A DNA stretch of 64,000 nt. Source: CAZZHG01 sp964653655 (lineage in GTDB: Bacteria > Bdellovibrionota > FAC87 > UBA2466). Under the pieces are notes generated by a model. The model was not told the DNA's origin. It saw only the letters and a list, made by a program, of their open reading frames with translations, and searched no databases. Below, one piece after another: positions 7,734 to 16,998 of this stretch; position 1 is the stretch's first letter; every line of letters starts with the position of its first letter. The stretch spans positions 1 to 64,000 of the forward strand of contig CAZZHG010000003.1 of assembly GCA_964653655.1 (NCBI GenBank), in the 5' to 3' direction. The translations under genes and the position numbers were made by a program.

Positions 7734-9299
7734 TCAGGGAACGATTACGACGGTGAAGTTGGCGCGGCAGCCGTTGTCGACCCACAGGATGGTGTTGTTG
7801 TTCTTCATGCCGTAGTCCCGGTTAACTCTGCAGGACGCGGCCGACACCTTGTCGACGGTCACGATCGAGAGGATCGTGCCGCTCTGTGGGCATTCGGTGT
7901 ATCTGTGGCCGCCGCTCGCGCAGTGGAAAGTTCGCGTCACCGATGGAACGACCACGTTCACTTTTGAAGAGATTTCGCCGAGAGCGCTCTGGCAAGTTAC
8001 GGTGTATTCCGTCGTGCCGAGCGGTCTCGCGATGGAAAGATTCACGTCCGTACCGGCCATGCCGCCCGGGTTCACGGAGCAGCTATCGACGTCGGTGGCG
8101 GTCCACTTCAAATTGAAGTTCAGAGTGGCCGGCGGAACCGTGTAACTGCTCGCGACATTGTTGGCGGTGATCGCGACCGCCGGGCGCAAAATTCTGATTT
8201 GAACGGTTCTCGTCACGAGTCCTTGATTTCTGTCCTTGCAGGTGACGATGAGGTCCGTGTCCGCCGTCACGTTCGTGCGGTTGAACGTTCCCGACGGGTC
8301 CACCATGACGGGGGTTCCGTTCGCGCCTTCTTGGCGCGTGCATCCGCCCGTGGCGAACTGACTCGCCCATTCGACGTTTACGTTGGCGCCGACTCCGACC
8401 TTAACTAGAGCCGTGCCGCCGACCTGATTGAAACTGAGAGTGGGGACCGGGTTGACCCCGACCCGCACCGTCGAAGAACGAAGTTCCGTCGAGCCCGTGC
8501 CGAAGCAGGTGACCACGAAACTGTGCTCCGCGAGAGTGGAGCCGGCGTTGGTGAAAGGACCCGCCATGATTTCACCCGTCGGGGGAATCTGAATGCCGGG
8601 CGCTCCGTCCTGGGAAAGCAGACAGTCGCGGGTGTTCGCCGAAGTCCAGCTGATCCGCACCGCTTCACCGGTCGAAAGCGGCATCGGGAGAACCGTTTCC
8701 GCGCCGTTCGCCCGAGTGACGATGGACGGCACGGGAGCCGGCGCTCCTTCGATGATGAAAGAAGATCCGCAGGTGGTGACTTCCGCTCCGTTACGAACGG
8801 TGACCCCCACGGGAAGGATGCCGAGCTGGAGTCCGCGGATGAGCACCGAAGCGCTGCCGTCCGGGTTCGGGGTCGCGGTGGCTTCCACGCGAATCGCCGC
8901 CGGGTCCCGCAAAACGTCCAGGACTTCGAAGGGAACGAGCTGGCCGCCTTTGCCCGCGAAAATCCGAAGGGGAAAGGCCGGGGGCTCGAAGCCCTGATAG
9001 AAGCGAAGCTGGGAGTCGACGAAAACCCGGATGCGGCTCGCGAGCGCTGGAACTTCAAGAACGCATTTGAGCTCACTGTTTACGAAAGTCTTGGGGCTGA
9101 AGCCGCCCGTGCCGCCTCCGCCACCGCCCGAACCGGATTCGGCATTCGATCCGGAGCCCGAACCCGATCCCGCGCCGGGAGGTCCGCTGAGCGCGGAACT
9201 ACGGCTGCTCTCCAATTTGCCGCCGCAAGCGAACAACGTAAGGGAGAGAACGAGGGCCGTGAGAATTCGAGTAAGGCTGTGCCTCATAAGGGATTTCAT
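7734..9299 (-). CDS. Large lipoprotein with Ser/Gly linker and Ig-like repeats
   Basis: 521 residues with a lipoprotein signal: lipobox 'LFAC' places the acylated Cys at residue 25. A Ser/Gly-rich linker (~30-66) follows, then repeated beta-sandwich units of about 95 residues, recognisable by recurring 'VTC...' and 'I.WTSA'/'VEWASQ'/'LKWTATD' lines with paired Cys. The C-terminal ~60 residues form a separate Cys-containing module. No enzymatic motif. Met5 is an alternative start. This looks like a surface-displayed structural or adhesive lipoprotein; the next gene (small membrane protein) is in the same operon. Confidence 0.8.
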   Translation of the reverse strand: MKSLMRHSLTRILTALVLSLTLFACGGKLESSRSSALSGPPGAGSGSGSGSNAESGSGGGGGGTGGFSPKTFVNSELKCVLEVPALASRIRVFVDSQLRFYQGFEPPAFPLRIFAGKGGQLVPFEVLDVLRDPAAIRVEATATPNPDGSASVLIRGLQLGILPVGVTVRNGAEVTTCGSSFIIEGAPAPVPSIVTRANGAETVLPMPLSTGEAVRISWTSANTRDCLLSQDGAPGIQIPPTGEIMAGPFTNAGSTLAEHSFVVTCFGTGSTELRSSTVRVGVNPVPTLSFNQVGGTALVKVGVGANVNVEWASQFATGGCTRQEGANGTPVMVDPSGTFNRTNVTADTDLIVTCKDRNQGLVTRTVQIRILRPAVAITANNVASSYTVPPATLNFNLKWTATDVDSCSVNPGGMAGTDVNLSIARPLGTTEYTVTCQSALGEISSKVNVVVPSVTRTFHCASGGHRYTECPQSGTILSIVTVDKVSAASCRVNRDYGMKNNNTILWVDNGCRANFTVVIVP

Positions 9300-9605
9300 T
9301 TTCTTCTGAGAGGCGCGGCGGAAATTCGACGGAGGCTTCTGTGTTACCTAGGTGAGTATGCGACGGCTGTGGGCGATTTAAGATATTGCAGCATCCATTC
9401 CACCCGGAAATCCCGCACGAGCAGGCATACGGAGGCGATCAAAGTTTGGACAGACCTATCTGTAAAGATGGCGAAAGGGCGGGAAAACGAGGGGTTACGT
9501 CGACCAGATCTTGGGCGGAGGTTTCGTATACCGCTAGTGCGCGGAAATCACGGGAGTTCCGGGCCGGGACGGGACCACCGCGAAGGCGGCCCCGTCCCCG
9601 GAAAT
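9300..9605. other. Intergenic region between two lipoprotein genes
   Basis: This 306-nt stretch separates two minus-strand genes. Its right end carries a strong hairpin (9566-9597) just after the stop of the upstream gene; the rest must contain the promoter of the 521-residue lipoprotein gene, but no convincing -35/-10 pair was identified. No gene seen. Confidence 0.5.
9566..9597 (-). terminator. Hairpin downstream of the 422-aa lipoprotein gene
   Basis: GGGACGGG pairs with CCCGTCC(C), continued by a G-U containing inner stem closed on a short TTCG-type loop. It begins 9 nt after the stop codon at 9606. No T-tract follows, so it may stabilise the 3' end rather than act as a classical intrinsic terminator. 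Confidence 0.5.
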
Positions 9606-10874
9606 TTAGCGGACCAGTTGGCGCCAGTAGAGCGTGGGCGTTGTACCGAGGCAGGCCCGCGCGCGGTTGCCCCACTCCGGATGGTTGGGGTCAGTAATGG
9701 TCAGGCCGCAGTCCGGGCCGTCTCCCAGTGTGGAACTGGAGGCGCTCGTGAAGTCACTGGTTCGGGCGAAACCCGTCACCGTGCGGTCCTGGATCGGGCG
9801 GCAGTTCGTGTAGTCCGCGTCGCACGTCCACTCGCCGTTTTTGAAGGAGAACGTGGCGCCGCTCTTCGAGAAGTCGGACGAAAACTGCTGAAGGTCACCC
9901 GATGCGCCCGATGAGTTCGTGCGGGTTCTCGCATCGAGAAGCGTGCCGTCCGACTTGAAAGCGAAGGAGGTGATGGCGACCGACTTGTAGTCGAGGGTGG
10001 AAGCCGTCAGCGTGGACTGATTCTGATGGGACGCATAGGTTTCCGCCGTCGGAGCCGCTTCGCCCGCGGTGGTCGAGACCCAGATGAAAATCGGCACGTA
10101 ACCCATGCCGAAGTTCGGGCTCGCGTCCGGGAAGAACGACGTTGCAGGGATGCTATTGTTGTTCGTCCAGTTGAACGGCGGAATGGCGTTACTGCCGCCG
10201 ACCGTGCTGTTTCCGTCGTAGCAGGTCACGAGATAGGACGGATCGAACAAGATGGAAATCTGCGGGGCCGAGCTCTCGGTAATGGTGTAGCTGCTGTTCG
10301 TCTCCGCTTGGGCCTCATCCGTTCCCGCCGTCGCGCTCGTTACGGTCGTAATCTCGGCGAAGGGGTACGCGTAGTAATCGTAGTCGGTGGGCATCGAGCC
10401 CGGGGTGCTGCCGATCGCTACTCTCGTGATACCGGAAGCCGTCGTGTACACGAAATAGTTCGCCGTACGGCAGAACGCCTTCACCTGGAACGAGTTCTTG
10501 TAGCGGACTTTCATGCCGGCATAGGTCCCGGCGGGGATGCTGACAGACTCGGAAATGTCGAGGGTGTTGGCTGAACCGGGTGCTATGACGACTTCCTTCG
10601 CCGGCGACCATTCGACGATGTTGCTGTTGTTCGTGCCGTTCACGGTCTGTAGCGAATTGAGTTGAAGCTTGATGCCATCGACTTTGGCGAAGGCATACTC
10701 GGTGGAGCTTTGCACCGCGTCGGTCGGCACCGAGCGGCCCGAGTGCAGGCCGCGCACGGTAGCCGCCGTCGAAATGGCGCCCACCTTCACGGTAGCATCG
10801 ACTCCGCTGCCGCAGGATGCCATTAGCAAACCCAATCCAGAGGCCGCGAAGGCAAACCACAAGGCTCGTTTCAT
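9606..10874 (-). CDS. Lipoprotein, 422 aa, DUF4382-like N-terminal region
   Basis: Start chosen at 10874 (GGAGAATCAAA before the ATG); the 19 upstream codons in frame lack a signal peptide, whereas from here 'MKRALWFAFAASGLGLLMASC' is a perfect lipoprotein signal with acyl Cys at 21. Residues ~60-140 ('VDGIKLQLNSLQ...EWSP...LDISESVSIPAGTYAGMKVRY') resemble the DUF4382 type of beta domain seen in lipoproteins. The C-terminal half is Ser/Thr-rich with several Cys. Function unknown, probably envelope-exposed. It is divergent from the methyltransferase gene at 10934, with 59 nt between starts. Confidence 0.8.
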   Translation of the reverse strand: MKRALWFAFAASGLGLLMASCGSGVDATVKVGAISTAATVRGLHSGRSVPTDAVQSSTEYAFAKVDGIKLQLNSLQTVNGTNNSNIVEWSPAKEVVIAPGSANTLDISESVSIPAGTYAGMKVRYKNSFQVKAFCRTANYFVYTTASGITRVAIGSTPGSMPTDYDYYAYPFAEITTVTSATAGTDEAQAETNSSYTITESSAPQISILFDPSYLVTCYDGNSTVGGSNAIPPFNWTNNNSIPATSFFPDASPNFGMGYVPIFIWVSTTAGEAAPTAETYASHQNQSTLTASTLDYKSVAITSFAFKSDGTLLDARTRTNSSGASGDLQQFSSDFSKSGATFSFKNGEWTCDADYTNCRPIQDRTVTGFARTSDFTSASSSTLGDGPDCGLTITDPNHPEWGNRARACLGTTPTLYWRQLVR

Positions 10875-10921
10875 TTTGATTCTCCGAAAATGTTTTGGGG
10901 GAGTGGGGGCGAAAATAAGAT

Positions 10922-10927
10922 TATAAC
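10922..10927 (+). promoter_or_regulatory. -10 hexamer TATAAC of a predicted leaderless promoter
   Basis: TATAAC ends 6 nt before the ATG at 10934, so the expected transcription start coincides with the start codon. No ribosome site is present. Confidence 0.6.
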
Positions 10928-10933
10928 TCATCC

Positions 10934-12106
10934 ATGTTCGATCCCTGGCTTAAGGCTACTTATCCCTATGACGCTTTCGGCAAACGGCTGAAGCTCCAAG
11001 TTCCCCACGACGTCTTTTCGACTCAGCGGATCGACGAAGGTACGGTTTTACTGCTCGCCCATCTGGCGGAAACCGAGCCCGCCTACGTTCTCGACATGGG
11101 ATGCGGCTACGGGGCTCTCGGTCTTCCGATTGCGGCGAAATTTCCGGCGGCGAGGGTGGAGATGGTGGACCGGGATTTGCTCGCCGTGGAATGGGCCGGG
11201 CGAAACGCCAAGGAAAACGGACTTTCGAACGCGGAGGCTTTCGGAAGTCTCGGATTCCGAGACGTGAAGGGCTCGGTCTACGACTGGATCCTTTGCAATG
11301 TACCGGCCCGGATCGGGCGGCCGTTCATCGAGAACCTGATTCAGGAAGGGCGCTCGCGCCTGACTTCGAAAGGGGACCTCCGCCTGGTCGTCATTCACGA
11401 TCTCGCGCCCATTCTCATCGAGCTGAAGGAGCACCACGGCTGGCCGCTAAAGGAAGTCGCCCGGGGGGCGAGGCACACGGTTTTCTCCCTGGGGGCCGCG
11501 AAGTCTCAGGTTCAACAGACGGACCTCTACCTTAGAGACACGGTGGAAGTGGACGGTATGCGTCTCGATCGTCCGTTCGACCTGGGCGGGGACGATCCGA
11601 AGCGGCTGACGAAGGGACTTCCGGTTCTCTTCGATGCGCTCCCGAGGCAAGCGCCGAAGGTTCCCTTCCGTTCAATCCTGACTTTCCGTTGCGGCTACGG
11701 ACCGATGCCGCTGGTCGCTCGCCGGCGCTGGCCGGAAACGAAAGTGGTGGCGGTCGATAGAGATCTTCTGGGTACGGCCTTCGTACGCCGAAACGCGGAA
11801 AAGCTGGGGCTCGGCGGGCCACTGCTCGAAGTTCGGGAAAATTCCCGCCTCGAAGGCGCGCTTACCGCGGGAGAAACCTTTTCTCTCGTCCTAGGCGAAC
11901 TCTCTCCCTCCGCCGGAGAAAAAGTGGCCCATGCGGAGCTCGAGGCCGTCCTCGGTTCTCTGGAAAAGGGCGGGCGCGCCTACCTCCTCTGTCTCGACAA
12001 GATTGAGAAAGAATGGGTGCGTCCCTTCGCCGCGAAAAAACGGATCGCTCTCCTGCCGCTCATCTCCCGCGACGGGCACGTCGTTTTGAATTTTACGAAA
12101 GACTGA
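10934..12106 (+). CDS. Two-domain RsmC/RlmG-like methyltransferase
   Basis: 390 residues made of two tandem Rossmann methyltransferase domains, the architecture of the RsmC/RlmG rRNA guanine-N2 methyltransferases. Domain 1 (~1-195) has a canonical motif I 'LDMGCGYGALGLPIA' and an acidic 'VDRD' ribose contact, but motif IV reads N-V-P-A instead of N-P-P-[FY]. Domain 2 (~215-390) has 'FRCGYGPMPLVA' and again 'VDRD', with 'LGELSP' at the motif IV position. In RsmC the N-terminal domain is the degenerate one; here it is the better preserved. Nucleic-acid methylation is likely but the target cannot be read off. Confidence 0.8.
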   Translation: MFDPWLKATYPYDAFGKRLKLQVPHDVFSTQRIDEGTVLLLAHLAETEPAYVLDMGCGYGALGLPIAAKFPAARVEMVDRDLLAVEWAGRNAKENGLSNAEAFGSLGFRDVKGSVYDWILCNVPARIGRPFIENLIQEGRSRLTSKGDLRLVVIHDLAPILIELKEHHGWPLKEVARGARHTVFSLGAAKSQVQQTDLYLRDTVEVDGMRLDRPFDLGGDDPKRLTKGLPVLFDALPRQAPKVPFRSILTFRCGYGPMPLVARRRWPETKVVAVDRDLLGTAFVRRNAEKLGLGGPLLEVRENSRLEGALTAGETFSLVLGELSPSAGEKVAHAELEAVLGSLEKGGRAYLLCLDKIEKEWVRPFAAKKRIALLPLISRDGHVVLNFTKD

Positions 12107-12392
12107 TTGAGTTAAGAAGAGGGGTCATGCCTGTTTCGCGCGTTCGGGTATCGGAGAAGTAGCGCGGATCTAGCCTCGCGCGACCTACCTTCGGATCTAG
12201 AAAACGGTTGACGGAATTTTGCCGCGGTTTCTCCCACCGTCGGGAATCGGCGTTATGCGGGGGTCCTATGCCGCCACAACACTTGCACCTCGGAAGGTTT
12301 CTTCGTGCCCGTACCTCAGGGGTATTTTGATCCTGAGAATGCGGCAGAGAGCCATGGAGAGGGATTGTTTTTTTGGATGGTAAGAAAGGGGA

Positions 12393-13271
12393 ATGAAAGA
12401 CACCGAACTCATTCAAGCCCTGAAAAATTCGATGGCCGAAGAGAGAAAGACTCAAGCGAGGTTTCTTTCGTATCTCGCTGAAGTCGATCTTCGAAGACTC
12501 TTCCTGCCTGAATATTCCTCTCTCTTTCAATTCTGCGTGAAAGAACTCGGCCTGTCCGAGGCGAGTACCTGCAAGCGCATTCAAGTGGCGCGTTTGAGTA
12601 GGCAGTTTCCCGAGATTCTGGAAAAGATTGCCTCGGGCAAACTCACCATGACTAACGCAAGCCTCTTGGCTCCGCAGGTCACGCAAGAGAATCACCAGGA
12701 GCTAATTGCGGAAACGGAAGGCAAGAGCAAGTACGAGCTTCAGAAGAAGCTGGCCCCCGTTACATTCGCCGGCGAATGTAAGGAGAAGCTGAAGCCCATC
12801 AGCAAGACCCACACGATGTTCGTCTTCTCCGGCGACGAGGAGACTGTCGCCCTGTACAAAGCGCTACAAGATCGTCTTCGGCATAAATATCCCAGAGGAA
12901 AGCTCGAAGAAATCGTGAAGGAAGCTTTCAAACTTCTCGTCGAGAAAACTGACCCGACGAGGGAACCTACACGGAAAAGTCTGCCGAGAACCCCAAGCAA
13001 GGAAACGAGAGCCATACCCGCTCAAGTGAGACGGGCCGTTTGGCGCCGGGACCGCGGCCAATGCCGGCAGTGCGGGAGCCGCGGCTTCCTCCAAATCGAC
13101 CACATCGTCCCTTGGAGTCTGGGCGGTTCGAACAACCTTCAAAATTTGCAATTACTTTGCGGGGTGCACAACCGCCTCAAGGGGTTTTCTAGCAGGCCGC
13201 CCCGAGGCAAGGACGAAGCTCTCCTCGGATACCCGCCGGGGCGGAACGGGTCACATGCCGTGCCGTCGTAA
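12393..13271 (+). CDS. HNH endonuclease with DUF222-like N-terminal region
   Basis: 292 residues. The N-terminal ~190 residues are helical and resemble the region found in front of HNH domains in many stand-alone endonucleases. The C-terminal HNH/zinc-binding domain runs from ~210 to 265: 'CRQCGS' (first Cys pair), 'LQIDHIVPWSLGG' (the catalytic DH), 'NNLQNLQLLC' (the N) and 'GVHN' (final H). All catalytic elements are present. A AAAGGGGA site lies just before the ATG. Codon use is noticeably less GC-rich than in the neighbours, compatible with horizontal acquisition. No modification methylase or homing context is visible; biological role unknown. Confidence 0.85.
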   Translation: MKDTELIQALKNSMAEERKTQARFLSYLAEVDLRRLFLPEYSSLFQFCVKELGLSEASTCKRIQVARLSRQFPEILEKIASGKLTMTNASLLAPQVTQENHQELIAETEGKSKYELQKKLAPVTFAGECKEKLKPISKTHTMFVFSGDEETVALYKALQDRLRHKYPRGKLEEIVKEAFKLLVEKTDPTREPTRKSLPRTPSKETRAIPAQVRRAVWRRDRGQCRQCGSRGFLQIDHIVPWSLGGSNNLQNLQLLCGVHNRLKGFSSRPPRGKDEALLGYPPGRNGSHAVPS

Positions 13272-13313
13272 CGACTACATCGCCCCGTATCGCGGCACCC
13301 AACCCGAGCAACG

Positions 13314-15932
13314 CTACTGGCTGATGCAATAGAGCCGGTTAAGGACGTTGCACTTGTTCTTGTTGTCGCTGAGCCAGTCGGCATCCGTCTCGGTCGTGTC
13401 GCCGATGCGGCCTCGGGTTCCGTCGGCCAGCGAGTTGGTCCAACTCACGCAGGTGTCGGCGTTTCTCGTGCCGTTCGCGTTGGTGCCGGTCCAAACATCG
13501 TCGGAGCCCACGTTCTTCGCGTACTCGTCGAATCGCACGGGCTTATTGATGCTCGCGTCCCATAGATCCGAGGTGCTGTTCGCTACCCGGGTTCCATTGA
13601 GAGTGTAGATCCGGCCGGTGATCGTGATGGCGTCCCGGGCGTCCACGTCAGCCGTCGATAGAATCGCCTTCCAGCTCGGGCCGGGTAGCCCGGCGGCTCC
13701 CGCCGCTTGCGTGCATTTCAGGTCCGCTCCCGCGGTTCCGCCGAGATCTCCCTGCCATCTCTTCGAAGTTACGAACACATAGTGAGGCGCTTTCGCAATG
13801 CCGATGGTGCTCGTGCTGGTCAGCGCGGTGCCCGAAGCGTCGAAGACGCACGCGCGATAGCCGAACTTCTTACCGGGTTCCGCCGTGTCGTCCACCCATT
13901 CCCGGTCGGTGTTTCCACGCATGGTGGCCACTTCGGTGGAAAGTAGTCCTAAGCAGCCGGGGGGCTCTGATCCCACCGAGCGAAAGACGCGGACTACGTC
14001 GTAATTGTCTAGCGCGGCGGGAAACTCGAGCTTTAGCTTCACTTCGCCGTTAGAGTCTCCGGTCGAGGCTGTAAAGGATTTCAAACGTGAGAAATTCGCA
14101 TCGCTGTTCACGCAGTAGAGGCGTCGGGAAGCCAGACAGGTGTCGTCGCTCTTCGCGAGCCAGTCCCGGTCCAGCTGGTGGGAGGATCCCACTTTGCCTG
14201 GGAGCAGCAGCGCCGACGAGTTCCAATCGACACAGTTCTTCCACGAGGATTCGCCGTTTCCGCGTGTTCCGGTCCAAACGTGGTCGGCGCCATTGTCGGT
14301 GCCCGTTTCGTCGTAACGAACGGAAGATGTGAGATTTCCCGTCGTCAGGTCGGACGTGGACCCCGCGACCACCTGGCCGCCGAGATTGAAAAGCGTGCCA
14401 GGTAGCGAGAGGCGATCGAAAGCGTCGGTTTCGAAGCTCGAGAGAACGGCCATCCAAACGCCGGTGAGGCCTCGGCTGTCGGCGTGAATTTGGCACTTCT
14501 CATCGGCGCCGGTGGTGCCGCCGAGATTTCCGTCATATTTGGCGGAGGACACGAAGACGAGGCGCTTGAAGGCTTCTCCCGACAAGGCGAAACCATAGGC
14601 CATCGCTCCGGTGCCCGATTCGTACGCCGCATCCATTCCGCTGGAGAAGAGGCCTTCGTCGGTCGGCTCGAAGCGTACCGTGACGGAGCACGTCTGAAGC
14701 GGAGCGAGAGTCGAGGGGCACGTGTTCGATACGATCGAAAACGGAGCGCTGATGTTCTGGAAATTGAGGCCGGTCGCTTCGCTTTCCCCGTCGTTCTTCA
14801 AATCCGCGGAAACATCGGAGGTGAGTCCGACCGCGAGGCGCGGGAAGTTGAGCGAAGCCGAAGGCGTGACCGAAATCGATGCCGGTGAAAGAGAAAGGGC
14901 CTGGAAGTCCTGGGTCGCCCAGTTGAGATCGAGCCCGTCCTGATAAGCGAGCTCCACCAAACCGTCGTGGGGACCTGTCACGGAGGGCGTGAAGGCGAGG
15001 ATCGCCTCGCAGGTCTCTCCCGCATCCAGATCCCCCGTGCAGGTCGTGCTGACAAGCGAGAAAGGCGACGGAAGTTCTTCAATTTCGATATCGCCCGCCG
15101 GCCATTCCCCCTGGTTCTCGAAAGTATAGGTTTTGTTGAGCGTCTGCCCAATGGTGACGGAACCGTAGCGGTATCCCCCAGTGACGACCACGCTCGCCGG
15201 TGTCGCTCCCGATCCGATTACGTCGAAGGCCGCTTGAGCCGCCGCGAAACCGTTCTGGTAGTCCGCCGACATCGTACCGCTCGTGGTGCCGGAGGCAGAC
15301 GGGACAAAAGTGATTTCCGCGCTGCATGAAGCGCCGGCCGCAAGAGTCGTCCCGCAATCTCCCCCCGTCACGAGGAAGGGAGCGCCGGGTGCGTTCAGCG
15401 CGATCCCTGTGGCGGACGCGCCGCCCGAGTTGGTGAGGGTGAGAATGGTCTTCTTGACTGTTCCGATGACCACGGTGCCCAAAGCGGGGCTTTGCGTGAA
15501 AGCGAGGCTCGCCGGAGCGACCGCGCGGCCCGTGATCGTCACGGAGGCGTTAACTTCCTTCAGTCCGTTGTTGTAAGAGACGTCCACGGTGGTCTCAAAC
15601 TCGCCCGAGGCGGTCGGCGTGAAGCTGACTTCGAGCTCACACGAAGCGTTCGCGGGGATCAGGCTCCCGCAGGTGTTGGAAACGAGAACGAAGGGAGCGT
15701 CCGGAGAGGTGAACGTGATGTTCACCGCGGCCTCGGTTCCGTCGTTGAGAATCGAAACGTGCGTGGTCTTGCTCGTGCCCACCACGACGAGATCGAAATT
15801 GAAGCTCAAGTTTTGAAGGCTCGTGAGAGTCGCCGACGGCGGAATTTCTTTGTTTACCTTTACGCAGGCCGAAAGTGCCAGAAGCGCCGCCGCTCCGAAG
15901 AGAACCCGTTTGATTTGAAAGAAGGTGTTCAT
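13314..15932 (-). CDS. Choice-of-anchor D / DUF1554 lipoprotein, 872 aa
   Basis: Lipoprotein signal with lipobox 'LSAC' (Cys23), GGAGAAACCC before the ATG. Four choice-of-anchor D beta units of ~105 residues follow (about 30-140, 140-245, 245-350, 350-457), each with '.PF.(L/I)VS.TC...L....C...V.F.P'. Then come two DUF1554 domains (about 458-607 and 725-872), recognised by 'VFVTS...GDLGGTAGAD.KC', 'VWTGT..NG' and a terminal 'ADWL......C....RLYC', separated by a fibronectin-like domain. DUF1554 is known from surface proteins of Leptospira and other bacteria. The barrel gene 12 nt upstream is a likely partner; the pair is duplicated next door. Confidence 0.88.
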   Translation of the reverse strand: MNTFFQIKRVLFGAAALLALSACVKVNKEIPPSATLTSLQNLSFNFDLVVVGTSKTTHVSILNDGTEAAVNITFTSPDAPFVLVSNTCGSLIPANASCELEVSFTPTASGEFETTVDVSYNNGLKEVNASVTITGRAVAPASLAFTQSPALGTVVIGTVKKTILTLTNSGGASATGIALNAPGAPFLVTGGDCGTTLAAGASCSAEITFVPSASGTTSGTMSADYQNGFAAAQAAFDVIGSGATPASVVVTGGYRYGSVTIGQTLNKTYTFENQGEWPAGDIEIEELPSPFSLVSTTCTGDLDAGETCEAILAFTPSVTGPHDGLVELAYQDGLDLNWATQDFQALSLSPASISVTPSASLNFPRLAVGLTSDVSADLKNDGESEATGLNFQNISAPFSIVSNTCPSTLAPLQTCSVTVRFEPTDEGLFSSGMDAAYESGTGAMAYGFALSGEAFKRLVFVSSAKYDGNLGGTTGADEKCQIHADSRGLTGVWMAVLSSFETDAFDRLSLPGTLFNLGGQVVAGSTSDLTTGNLTSSVRYDETGTDNGADHVWTGTRGNGESSWKNCVDWNSSALLLPGKVGSSHQLDRDWLAKSDDTCLASRRLYCVNSDANFSRLKSFTASTGDSNGEVKLKLEFPAALDNYDVVRVFRSVGSEPPGCLGLLSTEVATMRGNTDREWVDDTAEPGKKFGYRACVFDASGTALTSTSTIGIAKAPHYVFVTSKRWQGDLGGTAGADLKCTQAAGAAGLPGPSWKAILSTADVDARDAITITGRIYTLNGTRVANSTSDLWDASINKPVRFDEYAKNVGSDDVWTGTNANGTRNADTCVSWTNSLADGTRGRIGDTTETDADWLSDNKNKCNVLNRLYCISQ

Positions 15933-15944
15933 GGGTTTCTCCGA

Positions 15945-16685
15945 TTAAAACTCGTACCCCAGGCCAAACCTGAGAAGAGGTTGAGGTCCGTCGAAGAGAA
16001 CGTCTCCGATATTGCGGCTGAAGTTGTGAACGTATTGCCCGCCCGCCGCGATGGTGACCGAAAGGTTGGAACCGACGTATTCGGTCCAGCCCGCCGCCAT
16101 GGAAAGGGCCATAGGGGTGGCCAGGGACGAGCGGTAGATCGTCGTCGTGGTCATCTTGTACGCCGCCATTCCGAAATCGATGAAGGTTCCCCGGAAAGCC
16201 TTTCCGGAGAGGAAGTACGTGGCGCTGAGGCCTCCGCCAATGGCCGCCGCCTTCGGGCCGCCGAAAATATTTTCCACGTAGGTGAAGTGGGCGCCGATCG
16301 TCCAGTGGTCGTTGATCGCGCCCTGAACCTTCACGAAGGGAAGGACGTAGGAAAAGCCGACATCGAGCCCCGCCGAGACCGCCGTCGGAGAGGAGTCTTC
16401 GAAATAAGTACCCGTAACGACCGTCGGGGCCTGGTTGCCGGGCGGACGGTACACGGCGACGGCCTGCCTGGTGCGGGGTGCCGGGAGCCGGGGCGAAAGA
16501 GTTTCGGCTGCGGAAAATTGGGCTTCGATTTCCGAAGGCGTCGTCGCGAGCGGCTGAGATTCCACCATGTCTCCGAGAGCGGAGAGTTTGAGGGCCGCGC
16601 CGGAGCGATCCAGGTAAAGACTTACCGCGGCCGTGATGCCGAAGGTGAAGAGGAGAGCCGCCGCGGCCATTTTGGGTGCTTTCAT
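15945..16685 (-). CDS. Outer-membrane beta-barrel protein, paralogue 1
   Basis: Start set at 16685 (GAGGTTACGGC before ATG AAA); the 29 upstream codons in frame are Pro/Arg-rich and not signal-like. The 246-residue product starts with one hydrophobic helix (~9-25), has a Pro-rich periplasmic linker (~40-85) and a C-terminal ~150-residue domain of alternating strands ending in 'LRFGLGYEF', the aromatic C-terminus of outer-membrane barrels. It is homologous over its whole length to the 250-aa product at 17702-18454 ('VKLGVGYEF', shared 'NIGD..F(D/N)G..PL'). Followed after 12 nt by the choice-of-anchor D lipoprotein gene. Confidence 0.8.
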   Translation of the reverse strand: MKAPKMAAAALLFTFGITAAVSLYLDRSGAALKLSALGDMVESQPLATTPSEIEAQFSAAETLSPRLPAPRTRQAVAVYRPPGNQAPTVVTGTYFEDSSPTAVSAGLDVGFSYVLPFVKVQGAINDHWTIGAHFTYVENIFGGPKAAAIGGGLSATYFLSGKAFRGTFIDFGMAAYKMTTTTIYRSSLATPMALSMAAGWTEYVGSNLSVTIAAGGQYVHNFSRNIGDVLFDGPQPLLRFGLGYEF

Positions 16686-16998
16686 GCCGTAACCTCGAGC
16701 TATTTCTGGGATGACCGGGTAGGTACGCGCAGCAGGTCTAGGCTGGGATAGAGCAAGGGTGGTGCCACGCACGAATCCCGCACGATCGATCTGTAAAGGC
16801 TGTGAACGGACCGCCTAGACGGTGAGCGCGCCCGGGGTAACTAGCGGCCCCGAAAGGGGAACGCGGTCGTCAGAGTCCCGCTGGAGCCCTGTTCGCGGCA
16901 AACGTGCGGAGGGAGCGGAAAAGGCGAGGAAATCCAGCCTCGTGGACGGCTCGCGCAATTGTGGCGACTAGGGAATATACGCCGGTTTTCAGGCAGTA
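16686..16998. other. Intergenic region between duplicated barrel/lipoprotein modules
   Basis: No gene was found in these ~313 nt. A small CCCC-GAAA-GGGG hairpin lies at 16848-16859. The segment must carry the promoter for the module at 16685, but no clear hexamers were identified. Confidence 0.45.

Noticed and set aside
12093..12695. 200-codon minus-strand ORF
   Set aside because: It overlaps the HNH endonuclease start on the opposite strand, has no ribosome site and no recognisable feature.
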